A stretch of DNA of 31,042 nt, taken from the NCBI GenBank assembly GCA_030770535.1, contig JASVEC010000210.1, positions 1-31,042 on the forward strand, in the 5' to 3' direction. The notes beneath the pieces were generated by a model that searched no databases, was not told where the DNA came from, and saw only the letters and a list, made by a program, of their open reading frames with translations. Both the position numbers and the translations under genes were made by a program. This DNA comes from Batkoa obscura. Its lineage: Eukaryota > Entomophthoromycota > Entomophthoromycetes > Entomophthorales > Batkoaceae. How positions within the stretch are numbered: position 1 is the stretch's first letter; every line of letters begins with the position of its first letter. Of this stretch, positions 1 to 9,944 are shown one piece after another.

Positions 1-765
1 TTTGATCCATTTGTCGGAACTGGTATACAATTAGTATTTTAAAATGTCTAACTTATTAAATATAATAAAGGTAGTTTCTTGGTAACAAGTGCTCATTTTG
101 GTGCCTATACACTAGGTTCCGACATCGATGGTAGGCAAGTTAGAGGAAAACAAGGAAAATCGATTCAAAGTAATATTAAGCAATATAACTTTAAAGACCA
201 AATATTAGACACTGTAGTATTTGATATTACCCATCATCCATGGCGTAATCAAATCCAATTTGATGCAATTGTCACAGATCCTCCTTATGGTGTAAGAGCA
301 GGAGCAAAAAAATTAGGTAGAAAACAAGGAAATAGGAAATTAGAAGATATTGCCTTAATTAATGGTATTCCTGCTCATCTTAACTCAGATTACTTACCAC
401 CCAAAGTGAACTATGATATGCCACAAGTTTTGTTAGACTTATTGAACTTTTCTGCAAATCACCTCACTGTAGGTGGAAGAATTACTTTTTGGTTACCTAA
501 TATCGTAGAAAAGTAATTTAATTTAATTGTTACCATTATAAACTAATAAATTATATTATTTAGTGATGAAGAGCCAATAATACCTAATCATCCCTGCTTA
601 AATTTAATTTCAGATTGTGAGCAAGCATTTCATGGTTGGAGTAGAAGATTAATTACTATGGAAAAACACAAGCAACCTGAAACTCCATACGTTTCTGAAA
701 TATTATCAGTTGATCAAAGTGATATATTCAGAAATAAATATTTCCAACCTAACAAGATAGAATAG
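1..765 (+). CDS. TRM11: tRNA (guanine10-N2)-methyltransferase catalytic subunit, 3' part
   Basis: Methylates G10 of a subset of tRNAs using S-adenosylmethionine, in complex with Trm112 in fungi. The gene runs off the left edge: the N-terminal THUMP half is missing and only the Rossmann methyltransferase domain is present. Three exons join in frame: 1-22, 71-512 and 564-765. The introns are 23-70 (48 bp) and 513-563 (51 bp), with gtatac/aag and gtaatt/tag ends and ACTAATA- or CTAAC-like branch sites. Splicing restores the SAM-binding motif DPFVGTGS across intron 1. DIDGR follows, then the catalytic TDPPYGVRAGAKKLG, whose DPPY is the hallmark of N2-guanine methyltransferases. The C-terminus is short and hydrophilic, ending QPNKIE at 765. 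The 3' end converges on MIM1 197 bp away. Identification is firm from the two motifs and their spacing. Confidence 0.92.
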
Positions 766-961
766 ATAGATATAAATAAAATCATGGTGTTCATTTAATA
801 ACTTATATAGCCTAATCTTTTTATTTTTAAAAAATGGATAATCTAAATAAATATCCTATTGATAAAACAAATTTACTAATTTGACTAAAAAATTATAGAG
901 GCTTCAAAATAAATACTTGAATTATATCCAGTTTAATTTCGAACACTATGGACCAACTGAT

Positions 962-1360
962 TTAATGGCGATCTATAAAAAGCGCAGGTCCAGATCTCCA
1001 TCCCCATAAAATGAATAATTCACAAGCACACATTTCACCTACGCCAGCAAAGACCCCAGACAATAAAGGATAAACCATATATCTAGTAATGAATTGGGGC
1101 CAAGATAAAGAAGTTATTTGACTTCCTGAAACGAGAGTTTTGACAAGGTTTGTTAAAGTAAACTCTTTATAGTCATCCTTGTTTAGTCTAATTTCTCTTT
1201 CTTGAAGATTATCTATTTCAATCTCTTTTTTTAAATGGCTGGGTATCCCGCTATATAATGTTTGTGGCTCGATTTCTTCCTCCTTTTCTTCTTCCTTTTC
1301 TTCTTCTTTTCTCATTATTGCTTGTTCTTCTAGCTTTTCAAAGGTTGATGGATATTGCAT
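962..1360 (-). CDS. MIM1: mitochondrial outer-membrane import protein Mim1/Tom13
   Basis: Single exon, 132 residues. Mim1 inserts alpha-helical proteins into the mitochondrial outer membrane and helps assemble the TOM complex. The first 70 residues are charged, with a Glu/Lys run at about 17-30. A single hydrophobic segment follows at about 94-118, reading YPLLSGVFAGVGEMCACE. It matches the conserved core of yeast Mim1 (PFLNGMMLGFGELFAHE) in the P-x-L-x-G pattern, the GxG and the E-x-x-A-x-E spacing, and a WGW follows. Yeast Mim1 is about 113 residues, so the length fits. Start: the ATG at 1358-1360, the first in the open frame. The match is by eye to a remembered family pattern; a different small outer-membrane protein cannot be excluded. 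Confidence 0.75.
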   Translation of the reverse strand: MQYPSTFEKLEEQAIMRKEEEKEEEKEEEIEPQTLYSGIPSHLKKEIEIDNLQEREIRLNKDDYKEFTLTNLVKTLVSGSQITSLSWPQFITRYMVYPLLSGVFAGVGEMCACELFILWGWRSGPALFIDRH

Positions 1361-1693
1361 ATGAATTGATTTTTACTAAAGTAGCTAAGAAATTTTAATT
1401 TCCTTTTCAATTATTCCAGGATTTTACATTTTACATTTTGACCTGTAAATTTTATTTATTGCAGCAGTTTTAATAAAATAACCAAGTTAGAAATAATAGC
1501 AGCAGTTGATCTCTATATTATTCAAAATATATCTTATTTATTGTTTTCAGCTTTCAGTAATTGCATACTTTTTCCCTTTTAAACTATTTACTATTTTTCT
1601 TTTTCTATTTAAATAAAATTTTAAAGTACTGAAATATTTGAAATAGTTGTTAATGATAGCTTACATATTTAAAAAAGATACATTTAAATAGAA

Positions 1694-1797
1694 GGACTGT
1701 TTTAGTTTCATTATTTTTCCATTTTTTAAGCGCTATTTGAGTGGAAAGATTGTAGTAAAATTCTTAAACAAAAAAACACACCCCCAGAACTTGTTTT
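1694..1797 (+). mobile_element. worn MITE copy (TATGGGG family)
   Basis: The body, from about 1706 to 1786, carries the family core: TTTCATTATTTTTCC, then AAGCGCTATTTGAGTGGAAAG, then GTAGTAAAATTCTTAAAC. The right end reads ACACACCCCC but has lost the final ATAT, and the left end is also eroded. This is the oldest-looking member in the window. Confidence 0.75.
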
Positions 1798-1878
1798 TTA
1801 TTTGCGAATTTAGTATTTTTTAATATTTAAGTCTCAAAAGATAAATAAAATACTGAGATGAAAAAACACTCCTAATTA
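1798..1878 (-). mobile_element. possible diverged inverted MITE copy
   Basis: Immediately after the copy at 1694-1797, this stretch resembles the family on the other strand. It has a T-rich start, a TTAGTATTTTTTAATATTTAAG middle and a right end GAGATGAAAAAACACTCCTAAT that matches the family ATGAAGCCAAAAAAACATCCCCATAT loosely. It would form a head-to-head pair like the one at 8116-8324. The similarity is weak and could be chance in AT-rich DNA. Confidence 0.3.
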
Positions 1879-2458
1879 TTGTACAAGTGAATTTCATATG
1901 ATTTGACTTAAGTGAAGGAATTGAATAAGCATTATTTACAACGTAAAGTTTACTTGTACATTATACTCAAATACTCAACATACTCTAACTAAATATACAG
2001 TGCATTTATATACAGTGCAAGGTTTAATTATGATAGACAAACGAAAGGAAATAAAACATCTAAAAAGATATAGTTTATGGCAAATCCTATAGTTTTGACA
2101 GTGATAAATATCTAGAAATGGCACAAAGATTAGTCCACTTACTAAAAAATCTGGGCAACAAAGGTTTATGAGGCTCTATAAAATTCCATAGAAAATATAC
2201 TGGTATATACCTAAATAACAAAAAATACTCTAAAGCTTTTTAACGAATAGTTATGTATTATAGATTATAAAGCGAATGCATGACCTACTTTATTAGTGTC
2301 ATAAAACAGATATACCTATTTCTGATCTAATTTACCATTTCTTCAGTCATTTTTATTAGATTCTCAATTACAGTAATTCTTTATATAGTTTAATCATACT
2401 TCGAACTTAATTTTCATACAGCATAAGTATATATCATTAAGTAAGGTTTCTACAATGC

Positions 2459-2586
2459 GGATTTAATGGAGTGAACAAGTACGAAGGTACAGGATATTTG
2501 CCCAATTGTCAGCAGTTTTTTTCGTATCTGTTAGTTAATTAAGCAAATATTCCACCCCTTCATACTTATTCATTTCATCAAATCCA
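2459..2586. repeat. imperfect inverted repeat of gene-like arms
   Basis: Arms of about 57 bp (2459-2515 and, inverted, 2530-2586) are separated by about 14 bp. Read outward-in, the left arm translates to GFNGVNKYEGTGYLPN and the right arm, on the minus strand, to GFDEMNKYEGVEYLLN, in the same relative frame. Several of the differences lie at third codon positions. Weak similarity may continue outward to about 2430 and 2620. It is either a foldback element or an inverted duplication of a coding fragment. Confidence 0.65.
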
Positions 2587-3404
2587 TGTTATTTATAAAA
2601 ATATAAATTACTTATTAAGGAAGCTGTTTGTACTATACTTAACATCATTGATTACCTTAAGCAGCTAGAAATAAAAACAAAAATAAGATAGATAATTTTA
2701 AAAATATTAAATAGCTACTTATAGACATAAAACAATACTATAAAAGAGATAATGATTATTCAAAAGCATCATTTTGTTTTAAAACATTATATTTTATTAG
2801 TCTAAAAGCTATTTTTAAATTATCTTTTCATTATAGTGATAGTTTTTTATAATACAAGCACACTTAAGATTACTAGATTTGTTTTAAATAAACTATAATA
2901 TATATTCAGTATAAATTTATTGTAATAAAGATATAATTAAATATGTTTTGACTTCTACGTTTCACTTTTTATTATTGTAAACAATAACTTATACTTTTAA
3001 GGCTAGATTTTAAGCTATATATGATAAAAAGAATGGAAATGAGTAGTTGATAATAAGATGCAGCATCTAAATATATTATTTTATGGCAGATTTATCTTAA
3101 ATTACTTCAAAACAATATAATCGATATTTAAAATATTTATTTGTATAAAAGAACATTACAATTTGATTTTCAATTCATGAATGCAAAATAAATATTACGA
3201 TGATTTGATAAAGCCTAAAAATGTTCCATTCCAAAGCCAAAAATTCCCAAAAGCATTGAAAGAAAGTTAGGGCTTTTTTATAGTCGATAAGCCTTATTTT
3301 ATAAGTGACTATTTTGCTATGATTAAATAGAAATTTATGTCACAATTAAGGTTGTTTTTAAAGTTTTACTTCTAGCAATGAAAGATCCATGGAATTCAAA
3401 AAAG

Positions 3405-3412
3405 TATATAAG
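3405..3412 (+). promoter_or_regulatory. TATA box of the small secreted-protein gene
   Basis: TATATAAG lies 63 bp upstream of the ATG at 3475, followed by an A-rich leader without an upstream ATG. Position and sequence fit a strong fungal core promoter. Confidence 0.5.
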
Positions 3413-3474
3413 CATAAAAATAGCAAACAAAAAATTATCAAAAAATACATTCAAAGCATACAGATATACAAACA

Positions 3475-3957
3475 ATGAAATTCACTTCTATCTTTCTTTT
3501 AGGTTTAGTAACTTTAGGTTATGCTAGTGCTTCAAACCAAGCCGCTGTTAGTATTCCACCAGCAGGTGAAGCTGTAACTCCAACTTTGAATAATGCTCCA
3601 AAAAGCAACGTTGAAGGAAAAACCTTTTTCTTGATTGCCCATATCTTAGGTTCAGTATGTAAATTCTTATTTGGAGATCACAAAGGAGGTTCCCATAATG
3701 GTGTTGTTGGGCATAATGGATCTAACCAATATTACGGAACTGTTAATAACTACTATACCATTTATTCTCCAAATATTAAATACATTAATAACGGAGATGG
3801 TACTCACACCCTTGACATTTATGGTATTAATGGCGTACAAAACGCATCCACTGTCCAAATTACTTGCCCAGCCAATACTTTTAAAGTCAACAAGTCTGCT
3901 AATGGTTACCTTTGTCAACTTTACCAAGATGCTTCTTGCAACGTCAGATATGTTTGA
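3475..3957 (+). CDS. small secreted protein, function unknown
   Basis: Single exon, 160 residues. A signal peptide is clear: MKFTS, a hydrophobic core, and a cleavage-like ASA at about residues 18-20. The mature part starts with a Pro/Thr-rich stretch (20-50). A short hydrophobic patch with one Cys (about 51-66) follows. Next comes a Gly/His/Asn-rich linker and an Asn/Tyr-rich segment with NNYYTIYSPN (about 92-101). The C-terminal third holds three more cysteines (TCPAN, YLCQ, ASCNV). Four cysteines in the mature protein suggest two disulphides. No transmembrane tail is present. A TATA box and an A-rich leader precede the ATG. It converges on the multicopper oxidase 273 bp away, and both are intronless and secreted. 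I do not recognise the family. A cell-wall or effector-like role is only a possibility. Confidence 0.75.
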   Translation: MKFTSIFLLGLVTLGYASASNQAAVSIPPAGEAVTPTLNNAPKSNVEGKTFFLIAHILGSVCKFLFGDHKGGSHNGVVGHNGSNQYYGTVNNYYTIYSPNIKYINNGDGTHTLDIYGINGVQNASTVQITCPANTFKVNKSANGYLCQLYQDASCNVRYV

Positions 3958-4230
3958 AAATAAATCATCACTTTTTTTTAGAAATTAACCTTATTATATA
4001 AGCATTTTCTATACAACTAAACAAAAACTATAATTTAATATAAAATCCTATATGACTATTATGTTTATCAAAGCAATAGCATTTTATCTAATAGTTCTTA
4101 ATTTTATTTTTAATTGCAATAAAAGATACTTTCATACTTTATAAAATATATAAATCGATGAATCGAAATAGCGATAAACTAAAATTAATAGCATATAAAT
4201 TTATTCTAAATAATGGTAATATTAAGGTAC

Positions 4231-5943
4231 TTATTTTCTAAAATTTTCATTGATAACAAGTTGTTTACCCATAACTAAATGGGCAGTAATATGACAATGC
4301 ATAAACCATGAACCTGGATTGTCAGCATTGAAACGAATAGCGTACCATCCACATGGAACATCATCAGCAGCAACACGAGAGTTCCCAAAGCTAAAAAGAT
4401 TTTCATTAGAGTTTTCGTTATTAACTCTAACACCTAAGGTATCTGATAATTGATTAGTAGCGGACCTAGCTGATTCTTTAACATTATTAGCATATTGAAT
4501 GAATGTATCACGATAGATTGGAATTTTATTAGAGGTACTTAATTTAGCATCAATAGCCTTTCCATCAACCTCTGGATTATATACACCTGCACCTTGACCT
4601 ACAACAAAGAAAGAGTGTCCATGTAAATGCCATGGGTGAGAAGCACAAGTTCTTCCAGCAGGCATATAATGTTGAAGAACAAGTTGTACAACTTCCCCTT
4701 CAGTAATCTCATAAACACCTGGGGTAGCTTTATGACGTCCAGCAATAACATCATCCCATACAGTTGAATTCCTTGGCTTTGAAACAACATCATTGATAGT
4801 AAAGATTGGATGACCTTCGTGAGTAGCTGAAATAATGTTTAATACAATTTCGTTGGTAACTTTTTTAGGAACTGGATAAAAGTGAGAGTTAAGTCCCTTA
4901 TTGTACCATTTACTTGTAGCTAATTGTGATTCTACCCAACGATTGAATGGTCCAGTAGGTGTTGGTGGAGTAGCTGGAGTCCTTTTTAAAGTGCTTGGAT
5001 TTTCAGCACCTTCGTAATGAAGAATAGCAACACCATTATTAGGATTAGCAGATCCACCACTGACTTGAGTATAAGTATAATAGTTAGAAATTGGTTGATT
5101 TGTTTCCATGATTACGGAATATCTTTGGCCAGGTCCTATTTCAACTCTATCAACTTCAATTGGTTCAATAATAGTACCATCAGCTTCAATTAAGGTAAAC
5201 TTATGTCCTGGAATACGAAAGGTAAGGAATGAAAGTCCATTGGCACCAATTAAGCGTAATCTATATCTTTTATTTGGTTTTACATCAATGACATTAAACC
5301 CTTTATTAAATGGTACAGTAGAATTATCAGCACCTTTAGTATCCCATACTTTATAAGTCATACCATTCGTTAAAATACTATCAGCACCACCAACGAATCT
5401 AAATGGTAATTCTAAAAGTCCTTTAAGCATTTCATCACTTGGTTTATGCCATATTTCAGATAGCATTACTACTCTATCCTCATCATAACGATATCTTGGA
5501 TCGAACTTTACTATATCACTCCAAACATCTTTTTTATCTTGAACAATTAATGCCCCATAAGCATGTTCAGCATCTAATCCAGTATGAGCATGGTACCACC
5601 AAGTACCAGTTTGATCATTTACATGGAAATTGTATAAAAAGTCTTCACCTGGCTTAATAGGAGGAGAACTAACATATGGTACACCATCAGAACCAACAGT
5701 ACCTTTTTGAACCATTCCATGCCAATGAATAGAGAAATCTTTGTTAAGTCTATTACGTACTTTTACAACAATAGTATCACCAGCAGTAGCATTGATAGTA
5801 GGAGCAGGGTATTGACCATTGAATAATATACCTTCAAAAGCAAAGTTATCAGGCGCAATTCTACCTTCTTTTACTTCCCAATCAAAGTTCAAAGTGGCAG
5901 AATTAATAACAGATGCGAGCAATAAACTAATGAAACACTTCAT
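4231..5943 (-). CDS. secreted multicopper oxidase (laccase/ascorbate-oxidase-like)
   Basis: Single exon, 570 residues. It oxidises a substrate at a type-1 copper and reduces O2 to water at a trinuclear cluster. Signal peptide: MKCFISLLLASVINSA. Three cupredoxin domains carry all four copper motifs: HWHG at 73-76, GTWWYHAH at 113-120, HPWHLHGH at 436-443 and HCHITAHLVMGK at 549-560. The ten Cu-ligand histidines and Cys550 are present. There is no C-terminal membrane segment as in Fet3 ferroxidases, so it should be soluble in the wall or outside the cell. The spacing resembles fungal ascorbate-oxidase-like laccases. Residue 560, the position of the type-1 axial residue (usually Met, Leu or Phe), is Lys. 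Substrate unknown; phenol oxidation, pigment formation or iron oxidation are candidates. The start ATG at 5941-5943 is set by the signal peptide. Confidence 0.93.
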   Translation of the reverse strand: MKCFISLLLASVINSATLNFDWEVKEGRIAPDNFAFEGILFNGQYPAPTINATAGDTIVVKVRNRLNKDFSIHWHGMVQKGTVGSDGVPYVSSPPIKPGEDFLYNFHVNDQTGTWWYHAHTGLDAEHAYGALIVQDKKDVWSDIVKFDPRYRYDEDRVVMLSEIWHKPSDEMLKGLLELPFRFVGGADSILTNGMTYKVWDTKGADNSTVPFNKGFNVIDVKPNKRYRLRLIGANGLSFLTFRIPGHKFTLIEADGTIIEPIEVDRVEIGPGQRYSVIMETNQPISNYYTYTQVSGGSANPNNGVAILHYEGAENPSTLKRTPATPPTPTGPFNRWVESQLATSKWYNKGLNSHFYPVPKKVTNEIVLNIISATHEGHPIFTINDVVSKPRNSTVWDDVIAGRHKATPGVYEITEGEVVQLVLQHYMPAGRTCASHPWHLHGHSFFVVGQGAGVYNPEVDGKAIDAKLSTSNKIPIYRDTFIQYANNVKESARSATNQLSDTLGVRVNNENSNENLFSFGNSRVAADDVPCGWYAIRFNADNPGSWFMHCHITAHLVMGKQLVINENFRK

Positions 5944-8115
5944 ATTTAAATGTTATAATTAATATGAGTTATTTTTGTTTATATTTATACTGTTTCAATC
6001 CCAGTGAGGTATTTATTGTTATAATTAACACGAATGTATTTGGTGTTAACCATTTATTAAACAATGTTGAGTTATATAAATTATTTTTTATTCTCAGGTA
6101 AATGCTTCCATTTATAAAAATAATTTAAACATCCTAAATTAGTATTAAAATTTTATTACACCAAAAGAATTTTCTTTTTTGTGCAATTTTCAATAACGCC
6201 TCATCTGATAGGCTAAGGTACTAACTGTAAAGGATTTACTATGCCCGCCTACATTATTCTCAATATTTTTTTATTATATTCATTTACTGTGATCTTAATA
6301 TTTGAAGAATTTTAAATGCTAATTTAATGCTAATTTAATTTTCTTATAATAAAGACAGACAGATTCGATTGACTTCAGATATTGTATAATTTTAAATTAT
6401 TTTTGTTTCATTATATAAAACTATTTTTGAAATACAATAAATCTTACTGTATTAATTTATTTTATATCATAAACTTAAATTGCAAAATCTGATTAGATTT
6501 TTTGTAAAAAGAACATAAATAGTTGGAAAAATTATACTTCTATTTACAAATAATAAAATATAACAGAATTGTATATTGATACGAGTGTAATTAATAATAT
6601 TTCAAATCGCTAAAATGACGCTAATAATTTTACTATTTTATATTATGTATATAATTGAAACAGCTAAAAATAAACAAACGCTATTAAATTAAATCAGTAT
6701 AAATAAATATGAGAATATGTTTTTTTGTTTAAGAATTTTACTAGTAAGTTTTTACACCTGAATAGCACTTAAAAATGGAAAAAGTAATGAAATAAAAAAA
6801 ACACTTCCATATTTTGTAAGGAATTCACTGTTTGAAAGCTAAAAGGTATTAGTTTTATTCTGTATTTCTAATTTTTTATTAATTTGAAAAGTTCTTTAAA
6901 ATCTATAGTATGCAATAACGTTGGTTAGATATATATATTTACTAGCAGGGTAGTTTAATGCGGTAGCAAAGTATTAAATGAAAATGATTTATTTATATCT
7001 TGTAAATGATATTGCTATACTTTATGTCATTTATAGTACCAATCTCCATATGAAATATCACCAACTTATAACTAGCAGAGTTATCTTCTTTTTATTCTGT
7101 TAATCAGATTTATCCAATTGTTTTAACTATTAATTTATATTTTTTATAAATAAATATCTCAAAAACTTTGGTCATTTTATTCATTTTAACATAGATGGGA
7201 TACAAAAACAACTTTGCAATTTGAAAGCTAAATTTTCAAAACCAGATATAGATAATGTGTTTATTAAATATAATAAAATGGATTTAAGTATATAGAGAAT
7301 GCGCTGTATTGCTTATAAAAGGAAACTTCAAGAAGTATGGGTTATTATTTTTAATAACAAACAAGATTCCCGGCGCATTATGAAAATATATAATTCGTAG
7401 TAAATGAATCGATCCTTAGAATATTGCTTTGTCATAATCAAGTAGAATAAAGAGCTATTTTAAAGTTTTTCTACTTTTAGATACTTTAGTACAATGTATG
7501 TTTTATTTCATAACTAATACTTTTATTATATTGATTGTAAAATGATGTAAAAGCTAGTAGCATTGGAAATGAAAATGTACAATAATTTTCACATTTTGTT
7601 CAATCTTAATTATGTTTGATAAAATTGCTATGATTGATTTTTGTAAATACAAATATATAATACAACCATAAACATAAGCAAAATCACATATAAAAATCAA
7701 TAGTTCTATGTTGATTATTGGAAATAGTCATACTAAATCCGTTCCCAACATTTTAGAAACTATTATATAACAAATAATTTAATAGAATGTTTTTAAAAAT
7801 AGATAGTCATAAATTGATTTTTTATCAGATATAATAAACTATTCTTAGTTAAATATAATTAACGCCTGTATCTTTTATTTGATCAACCAAAACCATATAT
7901 TTTAAAAACAATTTGAATTATTATAGATCATAATTTTACTACTTTATAAAACCAGAATGAGATTATTTCAAAATCAACTACTTATAACTAGAAATAGGCC
8001 CTAATAGCATGATAAATAAAGTAACAATATGAGTAATTACTTAAATTAAACAATATTTAATGAATACATATAATATTTAAGATACTTCCCAAGTTCGTTG
8101 TTATCACTACTAAAT
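5944..8115. other. gene-free AT-rich interval, 2.2 kb
   Basis: The first 100-200 bp will include the promoter of the multicopper oxidase. The rest shows no credible coding region. One MITE lies at 6707-6812. A short GC-richer dyad (AATGCGC near 7299, GCGCATT near 7373) is too weak to name. Confidence 0.6.
6707..6812 (-). mobile_element. MITE copy (TATGGGG family)
   Basis: The family core runs in reverse orientation: TTTAAGAATTTTACTAGTAA, a degraded ACCTGAATAGCACTTAAAAATGG, then AAAGTAATGAA and the end ACACTTCCATAT. The left end starts ATATGAGAAT. It is moderately diverged from the fresher copies. Confidence 0.8.
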
Positions 8116-8222
8116 ATATGGGGATGTATTTTTAGGTTTAAGAATTTTACTAATAAAATTTCCACTCAAATAGTGTTTAAAAGATAGAAAAAATGATGAA
8201 GCCAAAAAAAACATTCCCATAT
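8116..8222 (-). mobile_element. MITE copy, left half of a head-to-head pair
   Basis: Starts ATATGGGGATGTATTTTT and ends ACATTCCCATAT. The body TTTAAGAATTTTACTAATAA and ATGATGAAGCC is the reverse orientation. Its right terminal ATAT (8219-8222) is also the left terminal ATAT of the next copy. Confidence 0.9.
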
Positions 8223-8324
8223 GGCGATGTTTTTTTGGCTTCATTACTTTTTCCATCTTTTATGTGTTATTTGAGTGGAAAAAGTGTTAGTAAAATTTTC
8301 AAATACAAAAATACATCCCCATAT
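8219..8324 (+). mobile_element. MITE copy, right half of a head-to-head pair
   Basis: Starts ATATGGCGATGTTTTTTTGG and ends TACATCCCCATAT, with the core TTCATTACTTTTTCC and ATTTGAGTGGAAAAAG. Together with the preceding copy it makes a near-palindrome of 209 bp that could fold as one long hairpin. Confidence 0.9.
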
Positions 8325-8940
8325 GGTACTTACTGAACTATAAATTCATAGTTTTAGGTAGAATATTTTAAGCAACCTAAGTTCTTAGAAAGAGTTAAGT
8401 AACAATTTGTGTTTTTATTCCAATTATCCATTGTTTTCCCAAGAATAGCATTTTAAGAACTTCCTTATAAAAGTAGTAAAATTATTTTTTAAAAAATAAA
8501 TGCTTGTTCCCAATATTACTCTCATGGGAAGAGTCTAGGCCTCGAAGATTTGCACTATTAGAGTCAGAATAAATACATTATGATAATAATGTGTTTTGTA
8601 TTATTTTTTCAAAATCATATACAAAAAACAGTAATAATTTATTTTTGCAAACGTTTAAAAAATAGACAAAGTAGATAGCAAATCCTTATTATTATGATAA
8701 AGGTATTTCATATACACAAGCACAAGGGCATTAAAATGATTTACTAATGCTCATAGAAGTTAATCTTAATTCGTTTATTATTATTTTTAATATATCTGCA
8801 AAATATCATCAACATTGTATAACATTGAGCTATACTAAATGTTTATAAAGAGTGTAAACAAAAAGTTTGATGTATTTTTCAAAAATGACTTAGTAAAATT
8901 TAATGATAAATTAAATTAAGCCAATAGCCAAAGGAATAAA

Positions 8941-9123
8941 TCAAAATATTAATATGATAATAGATATCATACAGCAGCATAATAAGGGAAATATCATGAC
9001 ACTATAATAAATACTGTAAAAAAAGGGATGTAATGTGATGAAGCCTATCAAGAAAACACTATAAAAAGCTCCTTTCTCTCTTTTAAAGGGCCAATAAAAT
9101 AGTATTAAACTTTTTTTTGTCAA
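8941..9123 (-). other. possible relict membrane ORF in duplication unit A
   Basis: An open frame of 60 codons, starting MTKKSLILFYWPFKREKG, is mostly hydrophobic. The homologous stretch in unit B (about 10690-10825) still aligns at FKRE but has in-frame stops soon after. Either the frame is chance in conserved non-coding DNA, or it is a divergently transcribed gene that survives only in unit A. The position, facing away from the small gene, would suit a divergent promoter. Coding status is doubtful. Confidence 0.25.
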
Positions 9124-9471
9124 ATATTTGTTTTATCTCAGTTTTGTTTTTAACAATTAATTATAATTATTTTAGAAAACTATAGCAACGATTTGTATTA
9201 AAAACAACATAAAATTAATAGCTTCATTTTTATCAATATACATCTTTTTGTAAAGATATTCAATAGGGAGAGAGATCAATTCATATACTAAATATAGTGG
9301 CTAAATCATACTTTATCATTTGCTATAAAATTAAACTAAAAAACATCAAGTTTAGAAGAGCACTTAAACAGTACCTTATTTAAATAATAGAACGCCTATT
9401 AACATTATTAAATATACTACTAAAACAATTATCTATTTGATATCATAACACATATTACAGTTAACTGTCCT

Positions 9472-9479
9472 TATAAATA
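9472..9479 (+). promoter_or_regulatory. TATA-like element of small gene A
   Basis: TATAAATA lies 25-32 bp before the ATG at 9504. Unit B has the weaker CATATATAG at the matching place. Confidence 0.35.
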
Positions 9480-9503
9480 ACAGCCAACAATAAGCTAGAT
9501 AAA

Positions 9504-9767
9504 ATGCGACCAACTATATGGAGTACTATGAGTTACCAAAAAAGGGAATTTAAAACAATATTTTTAACTAGTTTAAGTACAATAGCTGTTAGTAAGGTAG
9601 TTAGTAAAACTTATAATTTATACCAAAGTTTGTCGATTAACGGTTATTTTAAATGTATTTCAGGAAATTCCGTAACTGAAACTGTATTTATCAAAGATGA
9701 ATTTGGTATTTCTATTATTGATCGTTCACAAAAGTGCATTCAAACAAATTGTAAGACTAAGTTATGA
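9504..9767 (+). CDS. small membrane-associated protein, paralogue A
   Basis: Single exon, 87 residues; no known family recognised. It is supported as a real gene by its paralogue at 11255. The two align from the first Met without gaps for about 68 residues (MRPTIWSTMSYQKREFK against MQPILWNIIGYQKKELK; SKTYNLYQ against GKTYDLYQ; NGYF against DGYF; VFIKDEFG against VFTKDKYS). The frame survives in both although the flanking DNA has gained many indels. Residues about 17-34 are mildly hydrophobic and could be one short membrane helix. The C-terminus is longer than in B and holds CIQTNC. It lies at the 3' side of the duplicated unit. Confidence 0.6.
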   Translation: MRPTIWSTMSYQKREFKTIFLTSLSTIAVSKVVSKTYNLYQSLSINGYFKCISGNSVTETVFIKDEFGISIIDRSQKCIQTNCKTKL

Positions 9768-9914
9768 TAAGCTTAGGAAGAATTATTATATTGTAGTAAA
9801 TAATAATCATGAAATAAAGAAATTCCGAAGCAAATTTTGATGTTTTTAACTGATTTTATAAAACATTATTAAAGATGTTTAATTAAAATATTATTTGTCG
9901 AATTACTATTACTT

Positions 9915-9944
9915 ATTTTTATTTTTATTTTTATTTTTATTTTT
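9915..9944. repeat. (ATTTTT)5 microsatellite
   Basis: Five perfect hexamers in the spacer after small gene A; no counterpart is seen after gene B. Confidence 0.9.

Larger units (their letters stand above)
1361..3474. other. gene-free AT-rich interval, 2.1 kb
   Basis: No convincing coding region. It contains a worn MITE at 1694-1797, a possible second, inverted and more diverged copy just after it, and the inverted fragment pair at 2459-2586. The last 70 bp are the promoter and leader of the secreted-protein gene at 3475. Nothing else is recognisable. Confidence 0.6.

Noticed and set aside
3667-3988. Overlapping frames on both strands of the secreted-protein gene
   Set aside because: They are out-of-frame shadows of the 160-residue gene, which has the signal peptide and promoter.
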